DNA of 64,000 nt from Candidatus Phyllobacterium onerii (GCF_028331445.1 NZ_JAQMHX010000013.1:62001-126000), one strand, 5' to 3'. Shown: positions 25,152-36,581, counted from the first letter of the stretch. Translations and numbers: made by a program. The notes: generated from the letters alone by a model not told the origin.

Positions 25152-26686
25152 GGCGCGGCCCCCGCGACAGTCGGCGCGCTGCCGTGAGCCATCGCCGACA
25201 TGACGGCGTCTTCGGTTGCCTCATCGCGATCGAATTCAGCAACGCTGATGCCTTCGCGCAGGACGAACACACGATCGGCGCCCTCAATCACCTCTTCGAG
25301 TTCCGAGGAGATCATCAGAACCGCAAGCCCTTGGTCGGCCAGCGTCTTGATGAGGGCCTGGATCTCGGCCTTGGCTCCGACATCGATGCCGCGCGTCGGC
25401 TCGTCGAGAATGAGCAGACGCGGGTTCATGGCCAGCCAGCGGCCGAGGAGGACCTTCTGCTGATTGCCACCGGAAAGTTCGCGCACCTTCTGGTCCGGCC
25501 CCGAGCATTTGATACCGAGTTGCCTGATGAAACGCTCGACGATATCGCGCTGCGCCTTCTCATCGATGACACCGGATTTGCTGAGCTTCGGCATCAGTGC
25601 CAGCATCATGTTTTCTGCAACACTCATGTCGGGGACGATGCCCTCGCTCTTGCGATCTTCGGTACAGAAGCCCATGCCGGCAGCAATGGCGTCGGAAGGC
25701 TTATTCGGATCGAACGTCTGCCCGTTGAATATCATTGTGCCCGCGCGCGGGCGATCGATGCCGAAGACCAGCCGGGCCGTTTCCGTCCGCCCCGCGCCAA
25801 GAAGTCCGGCAAACCCGGCGATCTCGCCGCTGCGCACATTGAACGAGACGTCCTGCACGATCTGGTTGATGGCAAGATTTTCGGCTGACAAAAGCACCTT
25901 GCCGATTTTCTTTTCGTCGCGATCGCTGAACGCCGTGGCGTGGCCCTCGGCGCGTTCGATGGCACGCCCAAGCATTGCGGAAACAAGGCCGATCTTGTCG
26001 ATCTCGTTCATGGCCGCAGTCTTTACGGTCCGGCCATCACGCATGATGGTGACGCGGTCGCAAACCTCATAAAGCTCATCCAGCTTGTGGCTGACGAAAA
26101 CAACTGAAACGCCCTCCTGCTTCAACTGCCGGATAACATTGAACAGCACAGCGACTTCACGCTCGTCGAGCGAGGAGGTCGGCTCATCCATGATAACGAG
26201 CTTTGCCGAAAAACCGATGGCACGCGCAATCGCCACCATCTGCTGCGTGGCGGTGTTGAATTCCATTAATGGGCGGCGCACATCGGCGCGCACATTGAAT
26301 CGCTGCAGCAGCGCTTCAGCCTCCTGGTGCATGCGCTTCCAATCAAGCAGGCCGCAGCGGCGAGCCTCGCGGCCAAGGCATATATTCTCGGTGATGGAGC
26401 GATAGGGGACGAGGTTGATTTCCTGGTAGATGGTGCTGATGCCGCTTGCCTGCGCCTGTTGCGGCGAGGAGACCTCGAATGGCTTGCCATCGAACACGAC
26501 TTCACCAGCGTCGCGCTTATAATAGCCGGTCAGCACCTTGATCAGCGTCGATTTGCCGGCACCGTTCTGGCCGATCAGCGCATGAACTTCGCCGCGTCCA
26601 ACAGCAAAAGAGGCGCCGGACAGGGCAGGGATCCCGGCAAAGCGCTTGTCGATTGCCGTCATCGATAAAAGGTTATCGGTGTTCAT
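25148..26686 (-). CDS. CUT2 sugar ABC transporter ATP-binding protein (RbsA/YtfR type)
   Basis: The start MNTDNLLSMTAIDKRF at 26686 gives 512 residues, the normal length for a double ATPase. The open extension to 26926 is non-coding. The first domain has GQNGAGKSTLIKVLTG and LVIMDEPTSSLDERE. The second has the degenerate Walker A GLLGAGRTE, the signature RELSGGNQQKVLLGRWLA and LLILDEPTRGID, as usual for CUT2 ATPases. A terminator-like hairpin separates it from the binding-protein gene. Confidence 0.95.
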   Translation of the reverse strand: MNTDNLLSMTAIDKRFAGIPALSGASFAVGRGEVHALIGQNGAGKSTLIKVLTGYYKRDAGEVVFDGKPFEVSSPQQAQASGISTIYQEINLVPYRSITENICLGREARRCGLLDWKRMHQEAEALLQRFNVRADVRRPLMEFNTATQQMVAIARAIGFSAKLVIMDEPTSSLDEREVAVLFNVIRQLKQEGVSVVFVSHKLDELYEVCDRVTIMRDGRTVKTAAMNEIDKIGLVSAMLGRAIERAEGHATAFSDRDEKKIGKVLLSAENLAINQIVQDVSFNVRSGEIAGFAGLLGAGRTETARLVFGIDRPRAGTMIFNGQTFDPNKPSDAIAAGMGFCTEDRKSEGIVPDMSVAENMMLALMPKLSKSGVIDEKAQRDIVERFIRQLGIKCSGPDQKVRELSGGNQQKVLLGRWLAMNPRLLILDEPTRGIDVGAKAEIQALIKTLADQGLAVLMISSELEEVIEGADRVFVLREGISVAEFDRDEATEDAVMSAMAHGSAPTVAGAAP

Positions 26687-26740
26687 TGCAAAGCCAATTC
26701 TGAACGCATCGGAAGGCTCCGGCATAGCAATAGAAATGCC

Positions 26741-26773
26741 GAAAAAAAGCCAGCGCCCTATAAGAGCGCTGGC
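26741..26773 (-). terminator. Intra-operon hairpin with U-tract between binding protein and ATPase genes
   Basis: An 8-bp stem GCCAGCGC / GCGCTGGC (26749-26756 and 26766-26773) with a 9-base loop is followed, on the minus strand, by seven T residues. It sits 12 bases after the binding-protein stop and before the ATPase start, so it should reduce transcription of the downstream genes relative to the binding protein. Confidence 0.75.
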
Positions 26774-26784
26774 AAGCCGCAAAA

Positions 26785-27762
26785 TCAATAGGCGGTGCTC
26801 AGCAGGTCCTTGGCATTGCTGGCATCGTAGAACTGATCGGGGTTGATGAGTTTGGCTGGAATTTTGTCGCCGTTGGCGTAGGCGACGGCCGTGTCGAACG
26901 CCTTCGGTCCAAAGCGCGGATTGCATTCGACAACGGCTGCAATCTTGCCATCGACAACCGCCTGAACGGCTTCCTTGCCACCGTCGATCGACAGGACGAG
27001 AATGTCCTTGCCTGGAACCTTGCCGGCTGCCTCGATTGCGGAAATTGCGCCCATCGCCATTTCGTCATTATGGGCATAGACAACGTTGGCGTCGGGATGC
27101 GCCTGCAGCAGCGTTTCGGCAACCTGGCGTCCCTTGTCGCGGGCGAAATCGCCGGTCTGCGAGGCGACAATCTTGAAGTCCGAGTTCTTGGCGATCACGT
27201 CGTCGAAGCCCTTCTTGCGATCATTGGCCGGAGAAGAACCGGTCGTGCCCTCAAGCTCGATGATCGTGGTCTTGCCATTGGCGTTCTTGACAAGCCAATC
27301 GGCAACACGCTGGCCTTCCTCGATGAAATTGGAGCCGATAAACGTTACATAATCCTCGCCGGCCTTGGCCAGCGAAGCGTCGACGTTGCGATCAAGCAGG
27401 ATAACCGGGATGCCGGCATTCTTGGCTGCCTTGATTGCAGGAATCAGCGGCTTTTCCTCACGTGGTGCGAGGAAAATCAGGTCAACGCCCTGGGCGATCA
27501 TCGAATTGACGTCGGCGACCTGCTTGGCGGCGGAGCTCGCAGCATCCGTATAGACCAGTTGCCATCCGCGCTTTTTGGCCTCTTCCTGCATGCTGGCAGT
27601 CTGGGCCAGGCGCCACGGATTGTTGCTTTCAGTCTGGGCAAAGCCGACCTTGTAGGTGTCTTTTTTCTTGAGCGGCGGTGCATCAGCCAATGCGATGCCA
27701 GCGACCATGGAGACCAGCCCAATGGCTGAAGTAAACAGCACGGTCCGACGGGTGATATTCAT
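26785..27762 (-). CDS. CUT2 sugar ABC transporter substrate-binding protein (YtfQ-like)
   Basis: The 325-residue protein has a signal peptide (MNITRRTVLFTSAIGLVS, cleavage near ALA-DA) and the periplasmic-binding type I fold. Stretches such as VGFAQTESNNPWR, AQGVDLIFLAPREEKPL, IPVILLDRNVDASL and VVYAHNDEMAMGAI parallel E. coli YtfQ, which binds galactofuranose. A hexose or pentose in furanose form is therefore a reasonable guess. It is the first gene of the operon that runs to 20795. Confidence 0.94.
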   Translation of the reverse strand: MNITRRTVLFTSAIGLVSMVAGIALADAPPLKKKDTYKVGFAQTESNNPWRLAQTASMQEEAKKRGWQLVYTDAASSAAKQVADVNSMIAQGVDLIFLAPREEKPLIPAIKAAKNAGIPVILLDRNVDASLAKAGEDYVTFIGSNFIEEGQRVADWLVKNANGKTTIIELEGTTGSSPANDRKKGFDDVIAKNSDFKIVASQTGDFARDKGRQVAETLLQAHPDANVVYAHNDEMAMGAISAIEAAGKVPGKDILVLSIDGGKEAVQAVVDGKIAAVVECNPRFGPKAFDTAVAYANGDKIPAKLINPDQFYDASNAKDLLSTAY

Positions 27763-27936
27763 TGAAAATTCCCTCCCAGAAATTAGTTCGTGGCGATCCC
27801 ACTACGACAATCATCGCTACTTATAAAAATTAGTCAATAATTATTTATGTTGATTAGTGAGGCAAACTGTTCGTAATATTCCCCATAACTTCATCGATTC
27901 CGGCCAGTCTTCGGGCCGCTGGAAGCGTCGTTCCGG
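27763..27936. promoter_or_regulatory. Divergent AT-rich control region with three ATTAGT motifs
   Basis: The spacer between the CUT2 operon and the LacI gene has ATTAGT at 27782, 27829 and 27853, the last two as ATTAGTCAA and ATTAGTGAG. The motifs are in the same orientation, not the dyad usual for LacI proteins, so they are only weak operator candidates. Confidence 0.3.
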
Positions 27937-29067
27937 GTGGGTGATACAGTGGATAATTCGACCACTGAGAAAGTTAAGACCACGCGCTTGGCTGTGCGGC
28001 GCAAGCGTGTCAGCAAGCGTGTGACGATGACCGACATCGCCCGGGTTGCAGGGTGTTCGCAGGCCACCGTCTCGTTCGTGCTCAACAAGACGCCGGGCAT
28101 AAAGCTTGCCGCTGAAACGCGCGAGCGGGTGATAGAGGCGGCGCGCGCGCTCGGCTATGCCGCACCGAGTTTTGCCCATCTCGACACCGCGAATATCCCG
28201 ACGCCGGCGCTCGACGGCAAGATCGGCTTTGTCGTCGATCAGCTTGCGACCAGTCCGGAAGCGGTCGTCGCTATCGAAGGCGCACGCCAGGCCTCGTGGA
28301 ATGCCGGCAACATCATACTGGTCGCCCAGACGCTCAACGACCCCGAGATGGAGCCCCGCACGATCCGCGCCCTGCGCGAGCACGGCATTTCGGCCCTGAT
28401 CTATATGGCGATCTTTACGCGCGAGGTGGTCTTGCCGGCGGCGGTTTACGAACTCGACATTCCGGTCGTTCTCATCAACTGCTACACGCCGGATCATGCC
28501 TTTCCTGCTGTCGTACCAAGCGAGATCGCCGGCGGCCAGCATTCGACCCGTCATCTGATCCAGCATGGCCATCGGCGCATCGGCACTATTACCGGCGAAC
28601 CATGGATGGAAGCCGCGAAGGACCGGCTCAAGGGCTATCGTCGCGCCTTGGCGACGGCCGATATCCCTTTCGATCCGGAGCTGGTAATCGAGGGCGACTG
28701 GTCGGCAAGCGCGGGCTATGCGGCGACGAAGGAATTGCTGACGCTGGACGACCGGCCCACTGCCATTTTCTGCCAGAACGACCGTACGGCGATTGGCTGC
28801 TATGAGGCGCTGAAGGAGACCGGTATGCGCATTCCCGAAGATATCTCCGTCATCGGGTATGACGACGAAGAAATCTCGCGCCATCTCCATCCGCAATTGA
28901 CAACTTCCGTCTTGCCGCACCGGGCCATGGGACGCTGGGCAATCGAGCAACTGGACAGCTTCGCGCAGTCATCGGGCACGCGCTATCCGATCACCAAGCT
29001 CGAATGCCCGCTAGTCGAGCGGCTGTCCGTGGCGGAGTGCGCCGCAAAGCTGGCGTTCTTCGCCTAG
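27937..29067 (+). CDS. LacI-family transcriptional regulator
   Basis: The 376-residue protein has the LacI helix-turn-helix [22 protein letters not shown] after a basic leader, the hinge region [14 protein letters not shown] and a periplasmic-binding-like ligand domain (about 85-370). The start is GTG at 27937 or GTG at 27949; no ATG precedes the HTH. It is divergent from the YtfQ-like sugar operon and is its probable sugar-responsive repressor. Its last 4 bases overlap the end of dctD on the other strand. Confidence 0.93.
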   Translation: MGDTVDNSTTEKVKTTRLAVRRKRVSKRVTMTDIARVAGCSQATVSFVLNKTPGIKLAAETRERVIEAARALGYAAPSFAHLDTANIPTPALDGKIGFVVDQLATSPEAVVAIEGARQASWNAGNIILVAQTLNDPEMEPRTIRALREHGISALIYMAIFTREVVLPAAVYELDIPVVLINCYTPDHAFPAVVPSEIAGGQHSTRHLIQHGHRRIGTITGEPWMEAAKDRLKGYRRALATADIPFDPELVIEGDWSASAGYAATKELLTLDDRPTAIFCQNDRTAIGCYEALKETGMRIPEDISVIGYDDEEISRHLHPQLTTSVLPHRAMGRWAIEQLDSFAQSSGTRYPITKLECPLVERLSVAECAAKLAFFA

Positions 29068-30419
29068 TCCCCTGGCTTTTGTTTCGCATACTCGGCACGA
29101 TCGATACCGTGACGTTGCAACTTGTCGTAGAAGGTCTTGCGCGGGATCCCAAGGGTTTCAAGGGTCGAACGCACATCTCCATGGTTTGCGTTCAGCGCAT
29201 CACGGATCAGTTTCGCCTCGTGCTGCTCCATCGCTTCGGGCAGGTTCACGATGTTAGTCGTCTGACTGAGTCTCTCACTCTCCAGCCCGCCCAGCCCGAG
29301 CGCAACCCGTTCGGCAAAATGCGAAAGCTCGCGCACATTGCCTGGCCAGTCATTTTCCATCAGGCGCGATCGTAACGCTCCGGTCATCTCCGGCGGCTCG
29401 CTTTTGAAGCGTGCTGAGGCGCGCTGCAGGAAATGCGTGAACAGGAGCGGAATATCCTCCCGACGCTCGCGCAGAGGCGGGATTGAAATCGTAACGACGT
29501 TCAAGCGATAAAAAAGGTCTTCGCGGAAATTCGCACGTTGATCCGGACTGCCGAGATCTACCTTTGCCGCTGCAACGACACGCAGATCGACCGGGCGATG
29601 TTCATTCGTGCCGAGCGGCGCGATCTCGCGGGTTTCAAGCACGCGCAGCAATTTGACCTGCGTCGACAGCGGCATGCTTTCGATTTCATCGAGAAACAGT
29701 GTACCGCCACTGGCATGTTCAATGCGGCCGATACGCTTTTTCTGCGCTCCGGTAAATGCACCAGCCTCATGACCGAACAGCTCGCTTTCGATCACGGTCT
29801 CCGGCAGCGCACCGCAATTGAGCGCGACGAAATTGCCTTGCTTGCGACGACTCCATTCATGCAACAGGCTTGCCGCTACTTCCTTGCCGGTACCGGTTTC
29901 ACCGGCAATCAAAACGTCGACATCTGCGTTGGCCACGTGGCGCAATGTCTTGCGCAGGTTCTGCATGACAGGGGTCTGGCCAATGAGCGGCAGATTGTCA
30001 TCGGAAGTCTCGAGCGCGAGGCGCAGCTGGCGGTTTTCCATGACCAGCCGTCGCTTTTCAACCGCTCGCAGGATGCTCTGGACGAGGCGATCAGCCGGAT
30101 AAGGCTTGGCAATGAAATCATAGGCGCCTTCCTGTATCGCCTCGACCGCCATATCGATGTCGCCGTGGCCGGTGATGAGGATGACGGGCAGATCGGTGTC
30201 CATGGCGTGTAGGCGGCGAAACAATTCCAGACCGTCGATATTCGGCATGCGCACGTCAGTGACGACAACGCCGGCAAAATCCGGTGTCAAAAAGCGCAAG
30301 GCGCTCAATGCATCCGTAAAAGGCATCACCGTAAAACCTGCAAGCTCCAGGGTCTGGCGATTGGCATTACGCAGATCATCATCATCGTCAACGAAAGCGA
30401 CACTGGGCTGAAAATCCAT
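29064..30419 (-). CDS. dctD: C4-dicarboxylate response regulator DctD, sigma-54 activator
   Basis: The 451-residue NtrC-type protein has a receiver domain with phospho-acceptor Asp in [13 protein letters not shown] (about residue 54), a AAA+ domain with [11 protein letters not shown] (Walker A) and GAFTGAQ (the sigma-54 contact loop), and a Fis-like C-terminal HTH ([21 protein letters not shown]). It is phosphorylated by DctB and activates dctA through sigma-54 RNA polymerase. It starts 2 bases after the dctB stop. Two dyads and a -24/-12 promoter in the dctB-dctA spacer fit this circuit. Confidence 0.97.
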   Translation of the reverse strand: MDFQPSVAFVDDDDDLRNANRQTLELAGFTVMPFTDALSALRFLTPDFAGVVVTDVRMPNIDGLELFRRLHAMDTDLPVILITGHGDIDMAVEAIQEGAYDFIAKPYPADRLVQSILRAVEKRRLVMENRQLRLALETSDDNLPLIGQTPVMQNLRKTLRHVANADVDVLIAGETGTGKEVAASLLHEWSRRKQGNFVALNCGALPETVIESELFGHEAGAFTGAQKKRIGRIEHASGGTLFLDEIESMPLSTQVKLLRVLETREIAPLGTNEHRPVDLRVVAAAKVDLGSPDQRANFREDLFYRLNVVTISIPPLRERREDIPLLFTHFLQRASARFKSEPPEMTGALRSRLMENDWPGNVRELSHFAERVALGLGGLESERLSQTTNIVNLPEAMEQHEAKLIRDALNANHGDVRSTLETLGIPRKTFYDKLQRHGIDRAEYAKQKPGD

Positions 30420-30421
30420 AA

Positions 30422-32293
30422 TCAGGCGACCCTTGGAAGGTGAACCGTAAACTCTGTTCCGGCGCTGCTGCTTTTGACGTCGATGCGCCCGCCATAATCC
30501 GCGACGATGTCGTGGCAGATGACCAGACCGAGCCCGAGACCACGATCCTTGGACGTATTGAAAGGTGTGAACAGCGCTTGCATGATTGCTTCAGGAATAC
30601 CTGGCCCATTGTCGGAAACAATCAGCTGGACCTCGCCGTCGGTCACCCGGGTTTCCACGCTGATCTTGCTGGCCGGACCGCCTTCCGTTGCCTCCACTGC
30701 ATTCTGCATGAGATTGATCAGCACCTGTTCGAGACGCATACGATTGCCATGCACCTTGATATCCGGCGGTGGCGTCTGCGTGATGATCTGACCGGCTCTC
30801 TGCCGGAACCGGGTGCCAAGCAGCAGCAACGCACCCTCGATCACATCGCTGACGCTGATGGGACCCGCGTCGCCCGTTCCCTTGCGCGCGAAGGTGCGCA
30901 GCTCATCGGTGATGCCACCAATGCGCTCTGTCAGCCCGGCAATGGCTTTCAGATTGTCCTTGGCTGAATCGATCTGGTTGCGGCCAAGAAACGTCTTGGC
31001 ATTGTCCGCATAGGAGCGAATGGCAGCGACAGGCTGGTTGATCTCATGGGCGACGCCGGCCGTGACCTGTCCGAGAATGGCAAGACGGTTCGCTTGCACC
31101 AAGTCCTGCTGCACCGTCTGCAGCTTGGCCTCGGTCTTCTGACGCTCCTCGACCTGCATTACGAGCTCCGAGTGAGCGGTACTGAGATCTGCCGTGCGCT
31201 CGGCAACGCGCCGCTCAAGCTCAAGCCGTGCTGCTTCTTGCTCGCGGGCACGGCGCAGAGCAAGTCCACGACGGCGCAACAAGAAGGCGGTGAACCCCAA
31301 AAGCGGCGCAAGAACGATGAGCGCCAGCAACTGAGCTGTCCGCGTTGCCTCAGCTACTGCCGGCGCTGCCGGTGTCAGGAGTTGCAGGTTCCAGGTCGTG
31401 GTGGGGACCGGCGTCTGTACGCGCACGAATTCTTCCGCCTTCGCCGCACCGGGCAAGCGCGCCTGGACAATATCAGGCTGGCCTTGCGGCAAGGCAGGCG
31501 TGATGTCGAGCGGTGCGAGAGGTGCGTCACCGAATTGCAAACTCTCGCGGATCGGCCCCATCTGGTCAGGTACGATTGGCCCCTCGGTCATGAACCGCCA
31601 TCCCGGCAGGCTCGTGATCAGTACAATACCGCGTTGGTCAACAACCAGAGAAGGATCGCTGTTGCGGCGCCAATCGGCCTCGAGGTCGTCGAACTCGACC
31701 TTGACGACGATAACGCCGAGCGTTCCCGAACGTCCATCGATGCGTCTTGAAATATAGAGACCCGGACGTTTACTGACGGTACCGAACGCATAATGCTCGG
31801 CGCTGCCGGCGGCGATAGCGCGGGTATAATAGGGCCGAAAGCTGTAGTTGGTACCGACGAAACTCGTCGGTTCGCGCCAATTGCTGGAAGCCAGTGCCAA
31901 CCCATCAGCGTTAAGAAGATAAATTACCGACGAGCGGGTACCGCTGATCAGGCTTTCAAGCTTGCGGTTGACAAGTTGCAACAGGCTGTCGCTGCGCGTC
32001 GTCAACGCGCTGATCACATCGCGGTCCTGCGACAGGACGAACGGCAGCGACCGCTGTTTCTCAAGCACCGTCCGTAGCAGGACAGCATTGAGTTCGGCCG
32101 CGCTCTGCGCCCGGATGTGGAGCGATTCATAGGCGCGCTTGCGTCCGTAATCATTGGCGATGAAAAGTGCGCCTGCCACAAGAAGTGCGGCAAGGAGCCC
32201 ATAAACAATCTTCACGAGCAGACTTGTCGTCCCCGCGTGCAGAATGCTTTCCGAGCGCACCGCCAACCGATTTTCCATGACAGCAGTGTGCAT
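30422..32293 (-). CDS. dctB: C4-dicarboxylate sensor histidine kinase DctB
   Basis: The roughly 623-residue kinase has an N-terminal membrane helix ([19 protein letters not shown]), a periplasmic double-PAS-like sensor of about 260 residues (with [11 protein letters not shown] and [13 protein letters not shown]), and a second helix near residue 330. A cytoplasmic coiled region leads to the HisKA motif [20 protein letters not shown]. The ATPase region has [16 protein letters not shown] and GLGLGLVI. It senses succinate, malate or fumarate and phosphorylates DctD. The start is ambiguous: ATG at 32293 lies inside an upstream dyad, and ATG at 32278 is five codons further in. Confidence 0.96.
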   Translation of the reverse strand: MHTAVMENRLAVRSESILHAGTTSLLVKIVYGLLAALLVAGALFIANDYGRKRAYESLHIRAQSAAELNAVLLRTVLEKQRSLPFVLSQDRDVISALTTRSDSLLQLVNRKLESLISGTRSSVIYLLNADGLALASSNWREPTSFVGTNYSFRPYYTRAIAAGSAEHYAFGTVSKRPGLYISRRIDGRSGTLGVIVVKVEFDDLEADWRRNSDPSLVVDQRGIVLITSLPGWRFMTEGPIVPDQMGPIRESLQFGDAPLAPLDITPALPQGQPDIVQARLPGAAKAEEFVRVQTPVPTTTWNLQLLTPAAPAVAEATRTAQLLALIVLAPLLGFTAFLLRRRGLALRRAREQEAARLELERRVAERTADLSTAHSELVMQVEERQKTEAKLQTVQQDLVQANRLAILGQVTAGVAHEINQPVAAIRSYADNAKTFLGRNQIDSAKDNLKAIAGLTERIGGITDELRTFARKGTGDAGPISVSDVIEGALLLLGTRFRQRAGQIITQTPPPDIKVHGNRMRLEQVLINLMQNAVEATEGGPASKISVETRVTDGEVQLIVSDNGPGIPEAIMQALFTPFNTSKDRGLGLGLVICHDIVADYGGRIDVKSSSAGTEFTVHLPRVA

Positions 32294-32335
32294 ATATTCG
32301 CACAAATCTCAAGAGGACCGTGCGAATATCCGCAC
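32287..32335. promoter_or_regulatory. Two DctD-type upstream activator dyads
   Basis: The dyads TGTGCATATATTCGCACA (32287-32304) and GTGCGAATATCCGCAC (32320-32335) share the GTGCG-N6-CGCAC plan. Their centres are 32 bases apart, close to three helical turns, so both face the same side. The known DctD sites before rhizobial dctA genes are similar paired dyads upstream of a sigma-54 promoter. Confidence 0.8.
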
Positions 32336-32407
32336 AAACAGCTGCCAATAAAACAGAGGCTTAATTTTATACTGTTATTTTTCAATGACTTAACCTTATT
32401 CGGCAAA

Positions 32408-32424
32408 TTGGCACGGCGCTTGCA
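32408..32424 (+). promoter_or_regulatory. Sigma-54 (-24/-12) promoter of dctA
   Basis: TTGGCACGGCGCTTGCA fits the sigma-54 consensus TGGCACG-N4-TTGC exactly at the essential GG and GC positions. It lies about 90 bases downstream of the second DctD-type dyad and 100 bases before the dctA start, the right geometry for looping activation. Confidence 0.92.
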
Positions 32425-32524
32425 ATGCCAACTCGCGAGGGACGGTCTATCCGCCCTGTAACGAGAGCCCAGGAGGCTGGCAGGCTTTATTGCGCCAGAC
32501 GCGGCTCGCACCATGGAGGAAGTT

Positions 32525-33850
32525 ATGAGTCCTGTGACGATAACCGCAGCACCGCAGCCACGCGGCAAAACATCGATCTACGCCCATCTTTATTTTCAGG
32601 TAGTTGTTGCCATCACCATCGGCATTCTGCTCGGCCACTACTACCCCGATATTGGCACCAGCATGAAGCCGCTCGGCGATGCCTTCATCAAACTGGTGAA
32701 GATGATCATTGCCCCGGTCATTTTCCTGACGGTCACCACCGGCATCGCCGGCATGAGTGATCTGAAAAAAGTCGGCCGCGTTGCCGGCAAGGCGATGCTT
32801 TATTTCCTGACGTTCTCGACACTTGCCTTGATCGTCGGCCTGATCGTCGCCAATGTCGTGCAGCCGGGCGCCGGCATGAATATCGATCCCGCATCGCTCG
32901 ATCCCGCCGCCGTCGCGACCTATACACAACAAGCACATGAGCAGAGCGTCGTCGGCTTCCTGACGAACATCATCCCGACAACGATCGTTGGCGCCTTTGC
33001 TTCGGGCGATATCCTGCAGGTACTGTTCTTCTCGGTACTGTTCGGCCTTTCACTCGCCATGGTGGGCGAAAGGGCGGAACCGGTTACGAATTTCCTGCAA
33101 GTGCTTTCAGCGCCTGTTTTCAAGCTCGTCGCGATCCTGATGAAAGCCGCACCGATCGGTGCCTTCGGCGCCATGGCCTTCACCATCGGCAAATACGGCA
33201 TCGGGTCAGTTGCCAATCTCATCTTCCTGATCGGTACCTTCTATCTGACGTCTGTACTTTTCGTACTCGTCGTACTTGGCGCCGTCGCCTGGTACAATGG
33301 CTTCTCCATCCTGGCACTGATCCGCTACATCAAGGAAGAGCTGCTGCTGGTCCTTGGAACGAGTTCATCCGAAGCCGCCTTGCCGACATTGATGGCCAAG
33401 ATGGAAAAGGCAGGCTGCAAGAAATCCGTGGTCGGCCTTGTCATTCCAACCGGCTATTCGTTCAATCTTGACGGTACCAATATCTATATGACCCTGGCTG
33501 CACTGTTCATCGCGCAAGCGACGAACACGCATCTGACGCTAACGGATCAGGTATTGCTGCTGCTCGTCGCCATGCTGAGTTCCAAGGGCGCAGCAGGAAT
33601 CACCGGTGCAGGCTTTATCACGCTCGCAGCAACCCTGTCGGTCGTTCCCGCAGTTCCAGTCGCAGGCATGGCGCTGATTCTCGGCATCGATCGTTTCATG
33701 TCTGAATGCCGCGCGCTTACCAATCTCGTCGGCAATGCGGTAGCGACAATCGTTGTTGCCCGCTGGGAAGGCGAGCTTGATACCAACAAGCTCGCACAAG
33801 CGCTCAAAGGCGATTTCGCCGATGAGGACGCGCTGGCGCTTGCAAGCTAG
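32525..33850 (+). CDS. dctA: C4-dicarboxylate/H+ symporter DctA
   Basis: The 441-residue SLC1-type transporter has the re-entrant loop serines in [14 protein letters not shown], the substrate helix [22 protein letters not shown] (seen as FNLDGTNIY) and the second hairpin [13 protein letters not shown]. The ATG at 32525 is preferred over one at 32513, because GGAGGAAG lies between them and fits the former. It imports succinate, fumarate and malate, the main carbon supply of rhizobial bacteroids. Divergent from dctB. Confidence 0.97.
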   Translation: MSPVTITAAPQPRGKTSIYAHLYFQVVVAITIGILLGHYYPDIGTSMKPLGDAFIKLVKMIIAPVIFLTVTTGIAGMSDLKKVGRVAGKAMLYFLTFSTLALIVGLIVANVVQPGAGMNIDPASLDPAAVATYTQQAHEQSVVGFLTNIIPTTIVGAFASGDILQVLFFSVLFGLSLAMVGERAEPVTNFLQVLSAPVFKLVAILMKAAPIGAFGAMAFTIGKYGIGSVANLIFLIGTFYLTSVLFVLVVLGAVAWYNGFSILALIRYIKEELLLVLGTSSSEAALPTLMAKMEKAGCKKSVVGLVIPTGYSFNLDGTNIYMTLAALFIAQATNTHLTLTDQVLLLLVAMLSSKGAAGITGAGFITLAATLSVVPAVPVAGMALILGIDRFMSECRALTNLVGNAVATIVVARWEGELDTNKLAQALKGDFADEDALALAS

Positions 33851-33867
33851 AGAATAAGGTTGATACG

Positions 33868-33899
33868 AGAAAAAGGCGGGCTAGCAAGCCCGCCTTTTT
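33868..33899. terminator. Bidirectional terminator between dctA and rhaK
   Basis: AAAAAGGCGGGCT and AGCCCGCCTTTTT form a perfect stem with a very short loop and A/T flanks on both sides. It ends the dctA transcript. The T-run on the right touches the stop codon of the convergent sugar-kinase gene, so that operon ends here too. Confidence 0.9.
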
Positions 33900-35263
33900 C
33901 ATTTGCGTGGAAGGTTATCCCGCCAGTTCCGTGCATAAATATCGAAGGCTTCGCCTAACGGCGTGACATCGTCCGAGACTGGTTTGAACGGACACCTGGC
34001 GCCGGCTAGGAGTGCAGCGCCAAGACTGGTACCAGTTGAGCCGGGAGAAGCGATGATTTCGCGCGCCGTCAACGACCGCATTGCTGACAGATAGGTTCGG
34101 TTGCGGGAAAACGGTCCTTCGACAATCGTCGGGCCAGCTGCACCAATCAGCTCGAGACAGGTATTGGTCATGAGTGCTGTATATAGCGAGGCAGCAGCGT
34201 TCAGTTCGGCGGCCGATCGCGACTCATCATTTAGCCGGACTGGATCGTGCGCAGGATAGGGGCCCGATCCCTGCACGATGCTCGGCAGGGTCATGAACTG
34301 CTCGCGGATCACCTGGTCCAACGTATCCGCTTCGGGTTCGAGGGGACTGCCGCCGGTCAAAAGATCGAACTCGCGTCCGCCCATGAACCGCGCCGACGGC
34401 ACCGCCTTCCCGTAGGCATCGACATTGGCGAGTGTATCCCGCGCCGGGTCGAGCTGATCCAACCTTCCGCCGACCGCAAAAGACACCACCCAGGTTCCGG
34501 TCGATACAACCGAGAACGGCGACGTACGGGTGATCAGATGTGGCAGAAGCGAGGCATTGGAATCGTGGATGCCGCAATGAACCGGCGTGGGTTTGGTCGT
34601 TCCGATCTGACTGGCGAGCGGCTCGCGCAGATCACCAATCCGGTCGAACGCAGAGCGGATCGGCGCCATCAAGGAACGAAGCTCCAGCGTGTCGACAAGG
34701 CTGGAATATTCGCCCAGTTGCGGGTTCCACAGATCCGTATGGCAGCCAAGCGAGGTGACTTCGTTCACGGCAATGCCAGTCAGGCGCCAGACCCAGTATT
34801 GTGCGTAGGTGACGATGGTTTTGGCTGCGGAGAATTCAGCCGGAAACTGCGTCTTCTGGTAATGAATTTGCGCACCGACATTGAGGCCGCCGGAGAGAAG
34901 CGGCGAGCGGGTCTCGGCGAAATCCGGCCGCAAGGCCGCATAGGCTGTGCGCACATTGTCAGGATAGACATGCTCGTAGTCGATGACCGGCATCGCCAGA
35001 TCATTATCGCCCAGCAATGCGGCTGCCGCGCCATGTGCGGTGACAGAAATTGCATCGAAGCCCGGCGATTGGGCAAAGATTGCCAGTGTATCGACAAAAA
35101 ATGCCCACAGCGCTTCGATGTCATAATGCGGATAGAGACCATCCTTGGCGACGCGGTTCTGCGTGCTGCGCGAGGCGATTTCTGTTCCTGTCGCCGCGTC
35201 GACGATAACAACCTTGGCGTTGGTCTTGCCAACATCCATAACGGCTATACGGCTCTCGCTCAT
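33899..35263 (-). CDS. rhaK: FGGY-family rhamnose-pathway kinase
   Basis: From ATG 35263 ([20 protein letters not shown]), which overlaps the mutarotase stop as ATGA, the protein has 454 residues. It has the FGGY/actin-like fold with the phosphate-1 motif DVGKTN, the C-terminal [16 protein letters not shown] motif, and [12 protein letters not shown] in the middle. In Rhizobium leguminosarum RhaK phosphorylates the sugar and is also needed for its uptake through the RhaSTPQ transporter. It is the last gene of the rhaR-K operon. Confidence 0.9.
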   Translation of the reverse strand: MSESRIAVMDVGKTNAKVVIVDAATGTEIASRSTQNRVAKDGLYPHYDIEALWAFFVDTLAIFAQSPGFDAISVTAHGAAAALLGDNDLAMPVIDYEHVYPDNVRTAYAALRPDFAETRSPLLSGGLNVGAQIHYQKTQFPAEFSAAKTIVTYAQYWVWRLTGIAVNEVTSLGCHTDLWNPQLGEYSSLVDTLELRSLMAPIRSAFDRIGDLREPLASQIGTTKPTPVHCGIHDSNASLLPHLITRTSPFSVVSTGTWVVSFAVGGRLDQLDPARDTLANVDAYGKAVPSARFMGGREFDLLTGGSPLEPEADTLDQVIREQFMTLPSIVQGSGPYPAHDPVRLNDESRSAAELNAAASLYTALMTNTCLELIGAAGPTIVEGPFSRNRTYLSAMRSLTAREIIASPGSTGTSLGAALLAGARCPFKPVSDDVTPLGEAFDIYARNWRDNLPRK

Positions 35264-35583
35264 GGCAGATGGAAAAGACATACGAGGTCTGTCTGGACCG
35301 GCGAGCTGTCCGGATTGGTGGCCATGATGTCTGCCATATGGGTCCACCATTTCTTCATCACCGGATGGTCGGGCAGGCTTTGCATGGTGTGACCAACGGG
35401 GCGGGTCAACACGCCAAAGAGCGTGTTTGTGGCGAGGTCAAGATGGATCGAATAATCGGCGATACCCGCCTCATGCAGGAGATCCACGAGTTCCGGCCAG
35501 ATTTCGTCATGACGGCGCCTGTACTCAGCCTCCATACCTGGGTTGAGTGCCATCGTGAACGCATATTTCTCCATCGCACTCAT
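35260..35583 (-). CDS. rhaU: L-rhamnose mutarotase
   Basis: The 107-residue protein has the RhaM/RhaU family hallmarks: [26 protein letters not shown] at the start (catalytic His in RRRHDE) and the aromatic pair [15 protein letters not shown] near the end. It interconverts L-rhamnose anomers. It overlaps both the RhaQ-like permease and the kinase gene by 4 bases. The name rhaU follows the rhizobial locus; the enterobacterial equivalent is rhaM. Confidence 0.95.
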   Translation of the reverse strand: MSAMEKYAFTMALNPGMEAEYRRRHDEIWPELVDLLHEAGIADYSIHLDLATNTLFGVLTRPVGHTMQSLPDHPVMKKWWTHMADIMATNPDSSPVQTDLVCLFHLP

Positions 35584-36581
35584 GCGGGCTTCCTGTGCCG
35601 GAACTGGCGGATAATGACAGGCAGCGTAATGGTCACGATCAGAAGCAGACCGATGAAGATCGACATCACAATGCCGGGAACATTCAGCAGGCCAAGGCCG
35701 AAGGTGACCAGTCCCATGACGAAGGCAGCGATGACCACGCCGCCGATCGTTCCGGCACCGCCAAGGATCGAAACGCCGCCAAGGACGACCATGGTGACGA
35801 TCTCGAGCTCCCAGCCCTGTGCGATCGACGGCCGGGTGGAGCCGAGGCGTGAGGTGAGGCAGACGGCTGCGATGCCGGACATCAGACCGGTCAGGAGGAA
35901 GAGTGTGAACTTGATGCGCTCGACACGAATACCGGAAAAGCGTGCGGCAAATTCATTGTTGCCGATGGCGTGGACCCGGCGACCGAAATTCGTCGCATGC
36001 AGCAGGACCGCGAAGAGGATCGCCAGCACGGCGAAAAGCACCAACTCGAAGGAAAACACCCAGAAGACATAGCCTTGGCCGAAATAGGCGAAAGAGGCCG
36101 GGTAGCCGCCATAGGCCTTGTCGCCAAGGACGATATAGGCGATGCCGCGGAAGAGACTCATCGTACCGATCGTGACGACGATGGAAGGCAGGCGTAGTCC
36201 TGCAACGAGGATGCCGTTGACCACGCCGCAACCGACACCAACGCCAATCCCGATGGCAACGAGGCCAGGTGTACCGATCCCCGCCTGCGCTGCAGCGCCC
36301 ATGGCAGTCGAAGCAAGCGCTATGATCGCAGCAACCGAGAGGTCGATCTCCCCGGAGATGATCAGGAGCGCCATGGCAAACGCTACCATGGCCTTTTCAG
36401 TAAAATTGAACGTGGCATCGGAGAGATTCCACGCATTCAGGAAGTAGGGCGAGGCGAGGGAATTGGCGATGAAGATCAGCACGGCGACAGCAAAAAGGAG
36501 TGCTTCCCAGCTCCCAAACAGACGCGTTGCCGATGTGCCAAGCCGGTCCGGGATAAGCCGCTTTTCAGGTATCGCACTCAT
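35580..36581 (-). CDS. rhaQ: Rhamnose ABC transporter permease (RhaQ)
   Basis: The 333-residue CUT2 permease has [18 protein letters not shown] in place of the common GGIDLSVGS and a conserved [20 protein letters not shown] segment. It pairs with the RhaP permease, overlapping its gene by 4 bases. The P/Q naming follows the order in the rhizobial locus. Confidence 0.92.
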   Translation of the reverse strand: MSAIPEKRLIPDRLGTSATRLFGSWEALLFAVAVLIFIANSLASPYFLNAWNLSDATFNFTEKAMVAFAMALLIISGEIDLSVAAIIALASTAMGAAAQAGIGTPGLVAIGIGVGVGCGVVNGILVAGLRLPSIVVTIGTMSLFRGIAYIVLGDKAYGGYPASFAYFGQGYVFWVFSFELVLFAVLAILFAVLLHATNFGRRVHAIGNNEFAARFSGIRVERIKFTLFLLTGLMSGIAAVCLTSRLGSTRPSIAQGWELEIVTMVVLGGVSILGGAGTIGGVVIAAFVMGLVTFGLGLLNVPGIVMSIFIGLLLIVTITLPVIIRQFRHRKPA

